Origin: CAZBBB01 sp964490005 | Lineage (GTDB): Bacteria; Planctomycetota; B15-G4 | DNA length: 28,482 bases | NCBI GenBank assembly: GCA_964490005.1 | Contig: CAZBBB010000035.1 | Span: 1 to 28,482, forward strand | Reading direction: 5' to 3' | Shown: piece after piece, positions 16,394-25,007 of the stretch | Numbering within the stretch: position 1 is the stretch's first letter | Layout: every line of letters starts with the position of its first letter | Notes under the pieces: model-generated | Told to the model about the DNA's origin: nothing | The model's database searches: none | The model's input: the letters and a program-made list of their open reading frames with translations, nothing else | Program-made: the position numbers and the translations under genes

Positions 16394-17872
16394 TCAGGGC
16401 GCCGCGCCGCAGCGCCGCGCGGCGCGCGCGAGCACCTCGGCCGACGGACTCGTCGCGGTGAACAACTCGGCCTGTCGTCGCGCCTGGGAGCAGAAGAAAT
16501 CCTCCCCTGGGGTCAGGTGAGCGTCGGCCGCGCGCGCCGCCTCCCGGAAAGGTGAGGCCGTCCCGCCGTAGGCCAGATCGACCGCGAGGGCGCCTGGCCT
16601 GAAGATCGTCGCCGAGAGCTGCAACTCGCCCGCGTCGACGCCCGGCAGGCCGACGGGGGTGGCGTTCACGACCAGGTCTCCCGGTGCGTGCAAGGGGTCG
16701 GGGACGGCGACCGCCGCCAGCACCCCCGCGAGCGCCTCGGCCAGGCCGCGGGCGTTGCTCAGACGCCGCGACCAGATCGAGAGTTCGACCTCCTCGTCGG
16801 CGAGCGCGACGGCGATCGCGCGCGCCGCTCCGCCCGAACCGAGCAGCAGCACGCGCGGCACCTGCCCGGCGTGCCGCTTGCGCCACGAACGCAGCAGGCG
16901 CGGCAGCAGGTCGCAGGCGGCCTTCCAGTCGGTGTTGCGCGCCTGCCAGCCCGCCGGCGTGCGCAGCAGCGTGTTCGCCGCGCCCGTGGCCTGCGCGCCG
17001 GGCAGCCGGCTCGCCGCCAGGTCGAGCGCGACCGACTTGAAGGGATGCGTCACCGCCAGCCCGTCGAGGCGCAGCGCCGCCGCGACGTCGAGCACGTCGG
17101 CCAGCCGCTCGACGTCCAGCGGAACGAGGCGCGCGTCGCGCCCCACGCCGCGGAAGACCGTGTTGTGGAAGGCCGGCGAGAGACTGTGCGCCACCGGGCT
17201 GCCGACCACCGCGAAGAAGCGCGTCGCGGGGCCCACGTGCCCGATGCCGAAGACCTCGTGCAGGCGCTCGACCGTCGGCTGGTCGGCGTGCCCGCGTCGC
17301 TGCGCGTCGGCGGCGCCGAAACTGAACGGCGCGCCGCTCGCGGCCGTGAACACGCGGCCCGCCTCGGCCAGCCGCCCGATCGGCACGACCGCGAGCCGCC
17401 CGGCGAACTCCGCCTGCAGCTCGACGAGCTGCGCGAGCTGGCGCGGCGTCTCGGCCGGCACGACGAGCTTGGCGTGCGCCGTGCCGTGCGAGAGCAGCCG
17501 CGTCGCCAGCGCCGGCAGCCGCGGGACGAAGCGCGACAGATGGCAGCTGGGCAGCACCGCGCAGCCGTCGGGCAGGGTCACCGCATCGAGCAGCGTGTCC
17601 TCGACGTCGACCGTCTCGGCTCCCGCGGCCGCGGCGGCCGCGAGCAGCGCACGTTGCGTCGCCGCGTCGAGTCCCGAGCGCGTCCGGCAGGTCGCCAGCA
17701 CCGGGATGCTGCGGGGCAGCGCCAGCAGCCGCTCGACGGTCGCCGCCGTCGGCGCGTCGAGCGCGTCGAGCCGCAGCTCGACGTGGTCGGCGCCCGCCGG
17801 CGGGTGGAGCAGCGCGTGAGCGGCCTCCTCGACCCGCGCGGGCAGCAGCGTGGCGACGAGTTGCGTGCTCAT
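16394..17872 (-). CDS. aroDE: bifunctional 3-dehydroquinate dehydratase / shikimate dehydrogenase
   Basis: The 492-residue fusion covers shikimate pathway steps three and four: dehydration of 3-dehydroquinate, then NADPH reduction of 3-dehydroshikimate. Residues about 1-215 are a type I dehydratase, with the VELRLD strand (31-36), catalytic H111 in SCHLSR and Schiff-base K135 in HAKLVV. Residues about 216-492 are AroE: SPVAHSLSP with S230 and S232, VTHPFK with catalytic K279, N300, NTD with D315, and the NADP loop GSGGAAR (345-351). The same order of fusion occurs in Chlamydiae and plants. All key residues are present in both halves. The ATG overlaps the upstream stop codon by 4 nt (ATGA), indicating translational coupling. 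It is the last gene of the cluster. Confidence 0.94.
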   Translation of the reverse strand: MSTQLVATLLPARVEEAAHALLHPPAGADHVELRLDALDAPTAATVERLLALPRSIPVLATCRTRSGLDAATQRALLAAAAAAGAETVDVEDTLLDAVTLPDGCAVLPSCHLSRFVPRLPALATRLLSHGTAHAKLVVPAETPRQLAQLVELQAEFAGRLAVVPIGRLAEAGRVFTAASGAPFSFGAADAQRRGHADQPTVERLHEVFGIGHVGPATRFFAVVGSPVAHSLSPAFHNTVFRGVGRDARLVPLDVERLADVLDVAAALRLDGLAVTHPFKSVALDLAASRLPGAQATGAANTLLRTPAGWQARNTDWKAACDLLPRLLRSWRKRHAGQVPRVLLLGSGGAARAIAVALADEEVELSIWSRRLSNARGLAEALAGVLAAVAVPDPLHAPGDLVVNATPVGLPGVDAGELQLSATIFRPGALAVDLAYGGTASPFREAARAADAHLTPGEDFFCSQARRQAELFTATSPSAEVLARAARRCGAAP

Positions 17873-18768
17873 GACGGGGCGTCCCGCAGGGCGTCGAGCA
17901 GCGCCGCCGCCGTGTCCTCGTCGAGGCTGCGGCGCGAGCGCGCGAGCCGCACCGCGCGACGCGCCAGCGCACGGTAGCCGGCGGCGACGTCGGCGGCCAT
18001 GCCGTCGAGCGCCGTCAGGTGGCGCAGCACGGCCCCGAGGTCGCCGCGCGCGATGGGGCCGGTGAGGGCCGCCGACGGCTCGTGTTCGGCGAGGTGGTCG
18101 AGCGTGCCGCGCAGCAGCGGGACGAGCGCCGCGCGCGCCTGCTCGCGCGCCAGCCCGGCGCTCTCGGCGAGGTCGAGCGCCTGGTCGACGAGTGCGACGA
18201 AGTGGTTGCAGGCGTGGCTCGCGGCCGCGTGCCAGGCCGGCCGCGCTCCGGGGGCGAGCCGGAACGACGCGAGGCCGAGCGCGCGCGCGAGGCGCTCGGC
18301 CACCTCGACGGCCGCGCCGTCCCCTTCGAGCGCCGCCACCGTGCCGGCCAGCGTCGCGGCGTCGCGCACCGGGTCGACGAAGCTCTTGAGCGGATGCAGC
18401 CCGCCGATGGCGAGCCCGGCGACCGACAGCGCGTCGAGCGCGTCGACCTCGACCGAGCCCGAAAGGTGCAGGGCCAGCGAACCCTCGGGCCAGGCGCGGC
18501 CGGCCAGGGAGCGCGCAACCGCTTCGATCGCGCGGTCGGGCACTCCGACGAGCAGCAGCACGGGCCCGTCGCCGGCGCTCCGTCCGGGCGCGCACAGCGT
18601 CGCGAAGTCCACGGGCGTGCCGGCTCCGACGAGCGCGACGCGGGCGACGGCGCGCTCGCCCGTGCGGCTGGCGACTTCGCCCACCGGCCAGCCCGCGCGC
18701 TGCGCCGCCCGCGCGATCGTCGTGGCCGCGGCTCCCGCGCCGGCGACGAACAGCCGCGGCTCGCCCAC
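17869..18768 (-). CDS. Rossmann-like / DUF2520 oxidoreductase, candidate ketopantoate reductase
   Basis: The 299-residue protein starts with a nucleotide-binding beta-alpha-beta unit (LFVAGAGAAATTIARAAQRAGW). It then shows the family pattern LLLVGVPDRAIEAVA, LHLSGS(V) and IGGLHPLKSF, the last typical of Rossmann proteins with a C-terminal DUF2520 domain. The helical half includes HAAASHACNHFVALVDQAL, comparable to the 'K.lYHaaa..asNyl.aL' segment. It probably binds NADP and reduces a small keto-acid. Its place in a cluster with panC and panD suggests the ketopantoate reductase step, since no panE is present. Homologues of this architecture elsewhere are often annotated only as hypothetical. 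GTG at 18768 lies 5 nt after the spoVG stop. The end overlaps aroDE by 4 nt. Confidence 0.82.
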   Translation of the reverse strand: MGEPRLFVAGAGAAATTIARAAQRAGWPVGEVASRTGERAVARVALVGAGTPVDFATLCAPGRSAGDGPVLLLVGVPDRAIEAVARSLAGRAWPEGSLALHLSGSVEVDALDALSVAGLAIGGLHPLKSFVDPVRDAATLAGTVAALEGDGAAVEVAERLARALGLASFRLAPGARPAWHAAASHACNHFVALVDQALDLAESAGLAREQARAALVPLLRGTLDHLAEHEPSAALTGPIARGDLGAVLRHLTALDGMAADVAAGYRALARRAVRLARSRRSLDEDTAAALLDALRDAPS

Positions 18769-18773
18769 GGGAC

Positions 18774-19295
18774 TCAGGCCGGCTGCTGCTTGCCGTCCTC
18801 GCCGGCGTGGGTGCGCGAGCGACCGTCGAGCAGGCCGGGAACCGGCGGCGGGAGGAAGGCGTCGTGGTCGAAGATGTAGTCGTCGTCGTCGGGCAGGTCG
18901 GGCGAGACGTAGCCGGGCAGCCGCGACTGCTCGAGTTCCTCGCGGAAGGCCCGCAGGATGGCCTGCTCCATGGCCGAGCGGCACTCCTGGTTGATCGGGT
19001 GGGCGACGTCGATGTGCAGGCGCGAGCGCCCGCGCTCGTCGCGCGCGGCCCGGTCGGGCGCCAGGCCGCGGCCGCAGTCGTTGCAGTGGTTGGCGCGCAG
19101 GTGGTTCTTGCCGCCGCAATGCGGGCAGCGGTCCATGACCTTGCGCGAGGGCATGGCGACGAACGGACCGCGCGGCCCCTCGATGACCTTCACGTCGCGG
19201 ATCACGAACTCGCGATCGAGCGTGACGGTGCAGAAGGCCTTCAAGCGCTCGTGCGCGTGATCGACGAGCTTGACTCGGACCTCGGTGATGTCCAC
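18774..19295 (-). CDS. spoVG: SpoVG family regulator with embedded zinc ribbon
   Basis: The 173-residue protein starts with a SpoVG core: MDITEVRVKLVDHAHERLKA, ITLDHEF-like VTLDREFVIRD, and VIEGPRGPFVAMPSRK. After VAMPSRK comes an insertion, CPHCGGKNHLRANHCNDC, with C57, C60, C71 and C74 placed as a zinc ribbon. The core then resumes with HIDVAHPINQECRSAMEQAIL. A tail of about 45 residues, acidic then Pro-rich, follows. Bacillus SpoVG is under 100 aa and lacks the zinc site. SpoVG proteins bind nucleic acid and act as regulators. The start is GTG at 19295 with GGAGG (complement of 19303-19307) 7 nt upstream. It is 60 nt downstream of ispE and has its own candidate promoter. Confidence 0.93.
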   Translation of the reverse strand: MDITEVRVKLVDHAHERLKAFCTVTLDREFVIRDVKVIEGPRGPFVAMPSRKVMDRCPHCGGKNHLRANHCNDCGRGLAPDRAARDERGRSRLHIDVAHPINQECRSAMEQAILRAFREELEQSRLPGYVSPDLPDDDDYIFDHDAFLPPPVPGLLDGRSRTHAGEDGKQQPA

Positions 19296-19329
19296 GTCCT
19301 GACCTCCCGCAACCCGGCCGTGGCTGCGG

Positions 19330-19359
19330 AGGATATCCGCCCGTCCGCGAATTCGTCAG
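19330..19359 (-). promoter_or_regulatory. candidate sigma70-type promoter of spoVG
   Basis: On the minus strand CTGACG (19359-19354) is followed after 18 nt by TATCCT (19335-19330), ending 34 nt before the spoVG GTG. Each hexamer matches consensus at four of six positions. The -35 contains the stop codon of ispE. The candidate moxR promoter has the same -35 and spacing. Confidence 0.4.
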
Positions 19360-20228
19360 GCCTTTTCCGTGCGGGCACGCACGCGACATATCAACGCCGA
19401 GGGACATGCGGCCTGCAGGGCGGCGTCGTGGTCGCCGTAGCCGAACAGGGTGGAACCGCTTCCCGACAGGTGCAGACCCGTCGCGTCGAGCAGCGCGCCG
19501 AGGCGCGGCTCGACGTGCCGCGCGGCGCTCGTCAGGTCGTTGCGGTGCAGCGCGGCCAGGGCCTCGACGCCGGCGCCGCAGATCATCTCGGCCAGAGAAT
19601 CGAGGCTCGGCGCAGGCGGGCGGGCGCCGCCCGACGGCGCGAAGGCGCCGTACACGGCGGCCGTCGAGGTCCCGAAGGGCGGCATGAGCAGCGTGACGTC
19701 GTGCGGTGCGGGGGGCGCGATGGGGGTCACGATCTCGCCGCGTCCGGTGCACAGGGCCGTGCCGCCGACGAGGAAGAAGGGCACGTCGCTGCCCAGTCGC
19801 GCGGCCAGTCGCTGCAGACCGGACGGTCCGAGCGGCCGCGCCAGCAGCGCGTCCAGCGCAGCGAGCACGGCGGCCGCGTCGGACGAGCCGCCGCCCAGCC
19901 CGCCGCCGGCGGGGATGCGCTTGTGCAGCCGGATCGAGACGCCCACGTCGCCCGCGGCGCCGGCCTCGCGCAGCAGGGCCTCGGCCGCGCGCACGGCGAG
20001 GTTGCGCGCGTCGGCCGGAACCCCGGGTCCGGAACCGAGCAGCTCGAGCGTGACGTCGGGCGCGCCCGGCGCCGCGTCGGTCCGCCGCGCGCGCAGCGCG
20101 ACCTCGAGTTCGTCGCACAGCTCGACCGTCTGCAGGACGGTCACGAGTTCGTGGAAGCCGTCGTCGCGCCGGCCGGTCACCGCGAGGAAGGTGTTGACCT
20201 TCGCCGGCGCGCGGATCGGCGCGCTCAC
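19356..20228 (-). CDS. ispE: 4-diphosphocytidyl-2-C-methyl-D-erythritol kinase
   Basis: IspE phosphorylates CDP-methylerythritol in the non-mevalonate isoprenoid pathway. The 290-residue protein is a GHMP kinase: PAKVNTFLAV at the N-terminus with catalytic K10, RDDGFHELVTVLQTVEL (the 'R.DGYHel.tv.q.i.l' motif), ATP loop IPAGGGLGGGSSDAAA (105-120), and GSDVPFFL with D148. The C-terminal GSGSTLFG is the third GHMP motif. The GTG start at 20228 overlaps the panD stop by 4 nt (GTGA), so panD and ispE are probably translationally coupled. spoVG follows 60 nt downstream. Confidence 0.95.
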   Translation of the reverse strand: MSAPIRAPAKVNTFLAVTGRRDDGFHELVTVLQTVELCDELEVALRARRTDAAPGAPDVTLELLGSGPGVPADARNLAVRAAEALLREAGAAGDVGVSIRLHKRIPAGGGLGGGSSDAAAVLAALDALLARPLGPSGLQRLAARLGSDVPFFLVGGTALCTGRGEIVTPIAPPAPHDVTLLMPPFGTSTAAVYGAFAPSGGARPPAPSLDSLAEMICGAGVEALAALHRNDLTSAARHVEPRLGALLDATGLHLSGSGSTLFGYGDHDAALQAACPSALICRVRARTEKA

Positions 20229-20575
20229 GTGCTCGGGGTGTTGCCCGCCTCGAGGATCACGACCTTCGGAGCGTGCCCGCGCGCCTCGCGGTCGTCGACC
20301 AGGCACCAGCTGATCACGAGCAGCGTGTCGCCCGGCACGCACAGCCGCGCGCAGCCGCCGTTGGCGCCGATGATGCCCGAACCCGCCTCGCCGGGGATCA
20401 CGTAGGTCTCGAAGCGGTCGCCGGTGTTCACGTTCACGACCTGCACCTTCTCGTTGGGCAGCAGGTCGGCGACCTCCATCAGGTTGGTGTCGACGGTCAG
20501 GCTGCCCACGTAACCCAGCTCGCACTGGGTCACGGTCGCTCCGTGGAGCTTGCTCTTCATCATGAAGCGCTGCAT
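20225..20575 (-). CDS. panD: aspartate 1-decarboxylase (pyruvoyl enzyme precursor)
   Basis: PanD makes beta-alanine from aspartate for pantothenate synthesis. The 116-residue precursor shows the family opening MQRFMMKSKLHGATVTQCELGY and the self-cleavage site G24-S25 in YVGSLTVD, at the same residue numbers as in E. coli. S25 should become the pyruvoyl group. Later motifs DRFETYVIPGEAGSGIIGANG and PGD(T/L)LLVISWCLVDD are typical. The ATG lies 2 nt after the panC stop, and the stop overlaps the ispE start. No PanM/PanZ maturation factor is seen here, in line with self-processing PanD types. Confidence 0.96.
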   Translation of the reverse strand: MQRFMMKSKLHGATVTQCELGYVGSLTVDTNLMEVADLLPNEKVQVVNVNTGDRFETYVIPGEAGSGIIGANGGCARLCVPGDTLLVISWCLVDDREARGHAPKVVILEAGNTPST

Positions 20576-20577
20576 GG

Positions 20578-21480
20578 TCAGGCGTCCCGGTCGTGCGGCG
20601 CGCGGTCCGCTGCGCCGCGCGCAAAGGGGCCGATTCTAGCACCGAGGACGTGGTTGTCGATCAGCCGCACCCGGCCCAGGCGGCCCGCCACGAGGGCCAC
20701 GTCGCCCGGCCGCGCCACGGCGCGCGGGCGCAGGTCGTCGGGGTCGACGAGCTGCGCGTAGTCGGGCGGCGCGTCGAGCGCCGGGCGCAGCGTCTCCGCC
20801 ATCGCCGCCCGCAGCGCGTCGCCCGAACGCTCGCCCTCCGCGAAGGCCGTCTGCGCCGCGCACAGCGCGTCGACGAGCGCGCGCGCGCGCCGACGTTCGC
20901 CGTCCGACAGGAACACGTTGCGGCTCGAGAGCGCCAGGCCGTCGCGCTCGCGCACCGTGTCGCAGACGACGACCTCGACGGGCAGGTGCAGGTCGGCGAC
21001 GAGGCGCCGCACCACGACCGTCTGCTGGTAGTCCTTGCGGCCGAAGTAGGCGCGGCAGGGCCCGACGAGGCCGAAGAGCTTGGCGACGACGGTCGTGACG
21101 CCGTCGAAGTGCCCGGGCCGCGCCGCGCCCTCGAGCACGCCGGTGAGCGCGCCGTCCAGCACGACGCGCGTCGCGAAGCCCTCCGGGTACAGCTCCTCCC
21201 GCCGCGGCCGCAGGAGCAGGTCGGCGCCGGCCCGCGTGAGCAGCCGCGCGTCGTCCGTCGCGGCGCGCGGGTAGCGCTCGTAGTCGCCCGGGTCGTCGAA
21301 CTGCAGCGGGTTGACGAAGATCGAGGCGACCACGGTGTCGTTCTCGGCGCGCGCGCGCTCCACCAGCGCCGCGTGCCCGGCGTGCAGCGCGCCCATGGTC
21401 GGCACGAAACCCAGCCGGCCCGCGCCGCCGGCCGCGCGGCAGGCCGCGACCGCCTCCTGCAGCCGCTCTAGGACGCGCAC
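20578..21480 (-). CDS. panC: pantoate--beta-alanine ligase
   Basis: PanC joins pantoate and beta-alanine with ATP to form pantothenate. The 300-residue protein has the HIGH-type motif PTMGALHAGH (27-36), SIFVNPLQF, the GRKDYQQ motif and LALSSRNVFLS (the 'KMSKS'-like region). Length is slightly above the usual 280. The GTG start at 21480 overlaps the end of folK by 13 nt, an overlap that requires a frame shift between the two genes. panD follows after 2 nt, so substrate supply (beta-alanine) and ligation are encoded together. Confidence 0.96.
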   Translation of the reverse strand: MRVLERLQEAVAACRAAGGAGRLGFVPTMGALHAGHAALVERARAENDTVVASIFVNPLQFDDPGDYERYPRAATDDARLLTRAGADLLLRPRREELYPEGFATRVVLDGALTGVLEGAARPGHFDGVTTVVAKLFGLVGPCRAYFGRKDYQQTVVVRRLVADLHLPVEVVVCDTVRERDGLALSSRNVFLSDGERRRARALVDALCAAQTAFAEGERSGDALRAAMAETLRPALDAPPDYAQLVDPDDLRPRAVARPGDVALVAGRLGRVRLIDNHVLGARIGPFARGAADRAPHDRDA

Positions 21481-21956
21481 GTCGCGCTCTTCGCCCGCAG
21501 GGCGTCGCGCAGCTCGGCCAGCGTGCGCCCCAGCAGCGGGTGGCGCAGGTGTCCGGCGAGCTCGGCGGCCGGCTCGAGCACGAAGGCCCGCTCGTGGCAG
21601 CGCGGATGGGGCAGCGTGAGGCCCGGTTCGTCGATCACGGCCTCGCCGTGCACGATCAGGTCGAGGTCCAGCGTGCGCGGCGCGTGGCGCGTGCCGTCGC
21701 GCCGCCGTCCGTGCCGGGCCTCGATCGCCAGGCAGGCCTGCAGCAGCGCGCGCGGCGACAGCGCGGTCTCGAGCAGCGCCGCGCCGTTCAGGAACGCGGG
21801 GCTGCCCGGCGCGCAGTCCACCGGCTGCGAGGCGCGCGGCGTCGCGCCGGCGAGCAGGCGCGTGTGCGGCAGGCGCGCGAGTTCGGCCAGGGCCGCCGCG
21901 AGGTACGCGTGCCGCGGTTCGAGGTTGCTGCCGAGGGCGACGAGCGCGAGCGTCAT
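21468..21956 (-). CDS. folK: 6-hydroxymethyl-7,8-dihydropterin pyrophosphokinase
   Basis: HPPK transfers pyrophosphate from ATP to hydroxymethyl-dihydropterin in folate synthesis. The 162-residue protein shows ALVALGSNLEPR at the N-terminus, PAFLNGAALLET, the signature RTLDLDLIVHG with the Mg2+-binding aspartates, and LPHPRCHERAFVLEPAAEL. It is a single-domain HPPK without a dihydroneopterin aldolase fusion. The ATG at 21956 overlaps the pssA stop (ATGA), and the TAG end lies within the start of panC. Confidence 0.94.
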   Translation of the reverse strand: MTLALVALGSNLEPRHAYLAAALAELARLPHTRLLAGATPRASQPVDCAPGSPAFLNGAALLETALSPRALLQACLAIEARHGRRRDGTRHAPRTLDLDLIVHGEAVIDEPGLTLPHPRCHERAFVLEPAAELAGHLRHPLLGRTLAELRDALRAKSATCAS

Positions 21957-22840
21957 GCGGGGGACCGCTCCTCGTCCTCCTCGTCGTCGTCCCAGGGCGC
22001 GGGCAGCGCGTCGACCGGCGACTCGCCCCGCGCCCGCGCGCGCAGCCACAGCACGATGCCGCCCAGCACGTAGAGCAGCGAGGCCGTGAACAGCAGCCAC
22101 TCGTGGAACATGACCACGAGCCAGACGAGCAGCACCATGCGCACGAGCGTCGAGACCTTCGTGCGCGTCTTCACGTAGCGCTGGAAGACGTGCACGTAGC
22201 GCACGCGGCTGATCATCAGCAGCCCGAGGAAGGCGACGATGCCGGGCAGCGAACGCAGCGTCCAGGTGCCCACCGACGCGATCGTCGCGGACGAGAGCCC
22301 CAGCTCGCCCAGCCCGCGGAAGACGAGGAAGACGGTCGAGATGAGCATGCCCGCCGCCGCCGGCGACGGCAGGCCGAGGAAGGTCTGGTGGCTGGACTCC
22401 TCGCCGTCGGTCGCGATCGTGAAGCGCGCCAGGCGCAGCGCCGCGCCCATCAGGTACAGCGAGCAGAGCAGCGTCACGAGGCCCGGGTGCCAGGCCAGCC
22501 CGAGCTGGTCCATGGTGTGCTCGTAGGCGACCTTGGCCATGAGCGCGGGCGTGAGCCCGAAGGTCACGACGTCGGCCAGGCTGTCGAGCTGCATGCCGAA
22601 GGCCGAGGTCTGGCCGGTGAGCCGCGCCACGCGTCCGTCGAGCGCGTCGAAGACCATCGCCGCCACGACGAACCAGGAGGCGCGCACCAGCCGGTCGGCG
22701 AAGCGCGGGTCGAAGGGGCCGCCCTTGTCGGCCGCGAACTGCAGCGCGTCGACGAGCGTCGCCAGCGCGATGAAGCCGCAGGCCAGGTTGCCCAGCGTGA
22801 GCAGCGTCGGCAGGACGGGGATCAGGCGGCGTTCGCTCAT
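21953..22840 (-). CDS. pssA: CDP-diacylglycerol--serine O-phosphatidyltransferase
   Basis: PssA makes phosphatidylserine from CDP-diacylglycerol and serine in the membrane. The 295-residue protein has several membrane segments and the CDP-alcohol phosphotransferase motif DG-x2-AR-x8-G-x3-D-x3-D at residues 68-90 (D68, G69, A72, R73, G82, D86, D90). The N-terminal PTLLTLGNLACGFIA is typical of PssA. The tail after the last helix is acidic (DDDEEDEE). It lies 13 nt downstream of psd, whose product decarboxylates its lipid product to phosphatidylethanolamine. It overlaps folK by 4 nt. Confidence 0.94.
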   Translation of the reverse strand: MSERRLIPVLPTLLTLGNLACGFIALATLVDALQFAADKGGPFDPRFADRLVRASWFVVAAMVFDALDGRVARLTGQTSAFGMQLDSLADVVTFGLTPALMAKVAYEHTMDQLGLAWHPGLVTLLCSLYLMGAALRLARFTIATDGEESSHQTFLGLPSPAAAGMLISTVFLVFRGLGELGLSSATIASVGTWTLRSLPGIVAFLGLLMISRVRYVHVFQRYVKTRTKVSTLVRMVLLVWLVVMFHEWLLFTASLLYVLGGIVLWLRARARGESPVDALPAPWDDDEEDEERSPA

Positions 22841-22853
22841 GCCGGGTGCGCCT

Positions 22854-23531
22854 TCAGGCCGCGCCGCCGCCGCGCGCCGCCCGGCAGCGCAGCACCAGGC
22901 TGCGCCCGCCCGCCACGCGGTCGCCGACCTTCACGAGCAGCGTCTCGACCTCGTCCTGCGGCACGACGAGTTCGGTGCGCGAGCCGAAGCGGATCATCCC
23001 GTAGCGCTGACCGCGCTGCAGCGTGTCGCCGACGGCCACGGGGCACACGATGCGGCGCGCGATCAGGCCGGTGATCTGGCGCACGGCGAGCGCCCGCCCG
23101 TCGGGCCGTCGCAGCACGAGCGTCGCGGCGCGGTTGTCCTCGCTGGCGCGCGGATGGCGCGCGTCGAGGAAGCCGCCCTCGCGGATCTGCCGCCGCTCGA
23201 CGCGGCCGGCGCAGGGCGCGCGGTTGACGTGCACGTCGAAGACCGAGAGGAAGATGCCGACCCGCACGCAGGGGACGCCCAGCTCCGGATCGACCACGGT
23301 GACGATGTCGGCCACCAGCCCGTCGGCCGGCGCCACCAGATCGAGCGCGTCGCCCGGCGCGAGGCGCTCGGGGTCGCGGAAGAACCAGGCGCAGAACAGC
23401 CAGACGGGCGCCGGGACAAAGGCCAGCGCCGGCACGCCGGTGACCTTCGCCAGGCCCCAACCGAGCGCGAACAGCAGCGCGCTCAAGCCGAGGAAGAAGC
23501 CCGTCGCGTAGGTCGTGAATGGCCAGCGCAT
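22854..23531 (-). CDS. psd: phosphatidylserine decarboxylase proenzyme (short form)
   Basis: Psd decarboxylates phosphatidylserine to phosphatidylethanolamine. This 225-residue short form begins with one or two membrane segments (residues about 8-50), then FFRDPERLAPG and the APADG motif with D70. FLSVFDVHVNRAP follows with H101, and RFGSR with G183-S184 is the predicted self-cleavage and pyruvoyl site. Asp, His and Ser together form the expected autoprocessing and catalytic set. The ATG at 23531 is chosen because an amphipathic start and membrane helix follow immediately, and longer in-frame extensions are Pro/Gly-rich non-domain sequence. It is the first gene of the cluster and sits next to pssA. 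Confidence 0.93.
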   Translation of the reverse strand: MRWPFTTYATGFFLGLSALLFALGWGLAKVTGVPALAFVPAPVWLFCAWFFRDPERLAPGDALDLVAPADGLVADIVTVVDPELGVPCVRVGIFLSVFDVHVNRAPCAGRVERRQIREGGFLDARHPRASEDNRAATLVLRRPDGRALAVRQITGLIARRIVCPVAVGDTLQRGQRYGMIRFGSRTELVVPQDEVETLLVKVGDRVAGGRSLVLRCRAARGGGAA

Positions 23532-23671
23532 GGCGAGGGGCCACGGTACCGATTCGGGCTCGGCACCCGATAGCGGCGCCCGCGCCGGGGTGGCCGGCCC
23601 CCGGCCGCGCTGGCAGAATGGCCCGCTTCCCTCGGCCCCCCGAACCACCCGCCGGAACCCGCCCCGCCGCC
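23532..23671. promoter_or_regulatory. divergent region between psd and eno
   Basis: This 140-nt spacer must hold the promoters of the leftward biosynthetic cluster and of eno. CAGAAT at 23614-23619, followed by GGCCCGC, is -10-like for eno and 53 nt before its ATG. For psd, TATCGG (complement of 23567-23572) is a weak candidate. No convincing -35 or operator repeat was found. Confidence 0.3.
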
Positions 23672-24934
<1,263 letters not shown>

Positions 24935-24950
24935 GCGGCCCGCCGGCCGC
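24935..24950 (+). terminator. hairpin immediately after eno
   Basis: GCGGCC and GGCCGC form a perfect 6-bp stem around CGCC, starting at the first base after the eno stop. There is no T-tract. It is similar in position to the hairpins after acsA and the phosphatase gene. Confidence 0.28.
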
Positions 24951-25007
24951 GGGTGCGCGCCGGATTCCCTTCCCGCGCGCGGCGGGCGGTCGTTTAGGCT
25001 CTCGCGC

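Larger units (their letters stand above)
16394..23531 (-). other. nine-gene cluster psd-pssA-folK-panC-panD-ispE-spoVG-DUF2520-aroDE
   Basis: All nine genes read leftward with almost no spacing. psd/pssA are 13 nt apart, pssA/folK overlap by 4, folK/panC overlap by 13, panC/panD are 2 nt apart, and panD/ispE overlap by 4. ispE/spoVG are 60 nt apart, spoVG/DUF2520 are 5 nt apart, and DUF2520/aroDE overlap by 4. This suggests one long transcript from upstream of psd with a second promoter before spoVG. The products feed phospholipid, folate, coenzyme A, isoprenoid and aromatic biosynthesis. Confidence 0.75.

Noticed and set aside
20633..20638. TAGAAT on the minus strand inside the end of panC, about 60 nt before panD
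   Set aside because: It resembles a -10 but lies within conserved panC coding sequence (VLGARIGPFAR) and has no -35. Tight gene spacing argues for read-through transcription.
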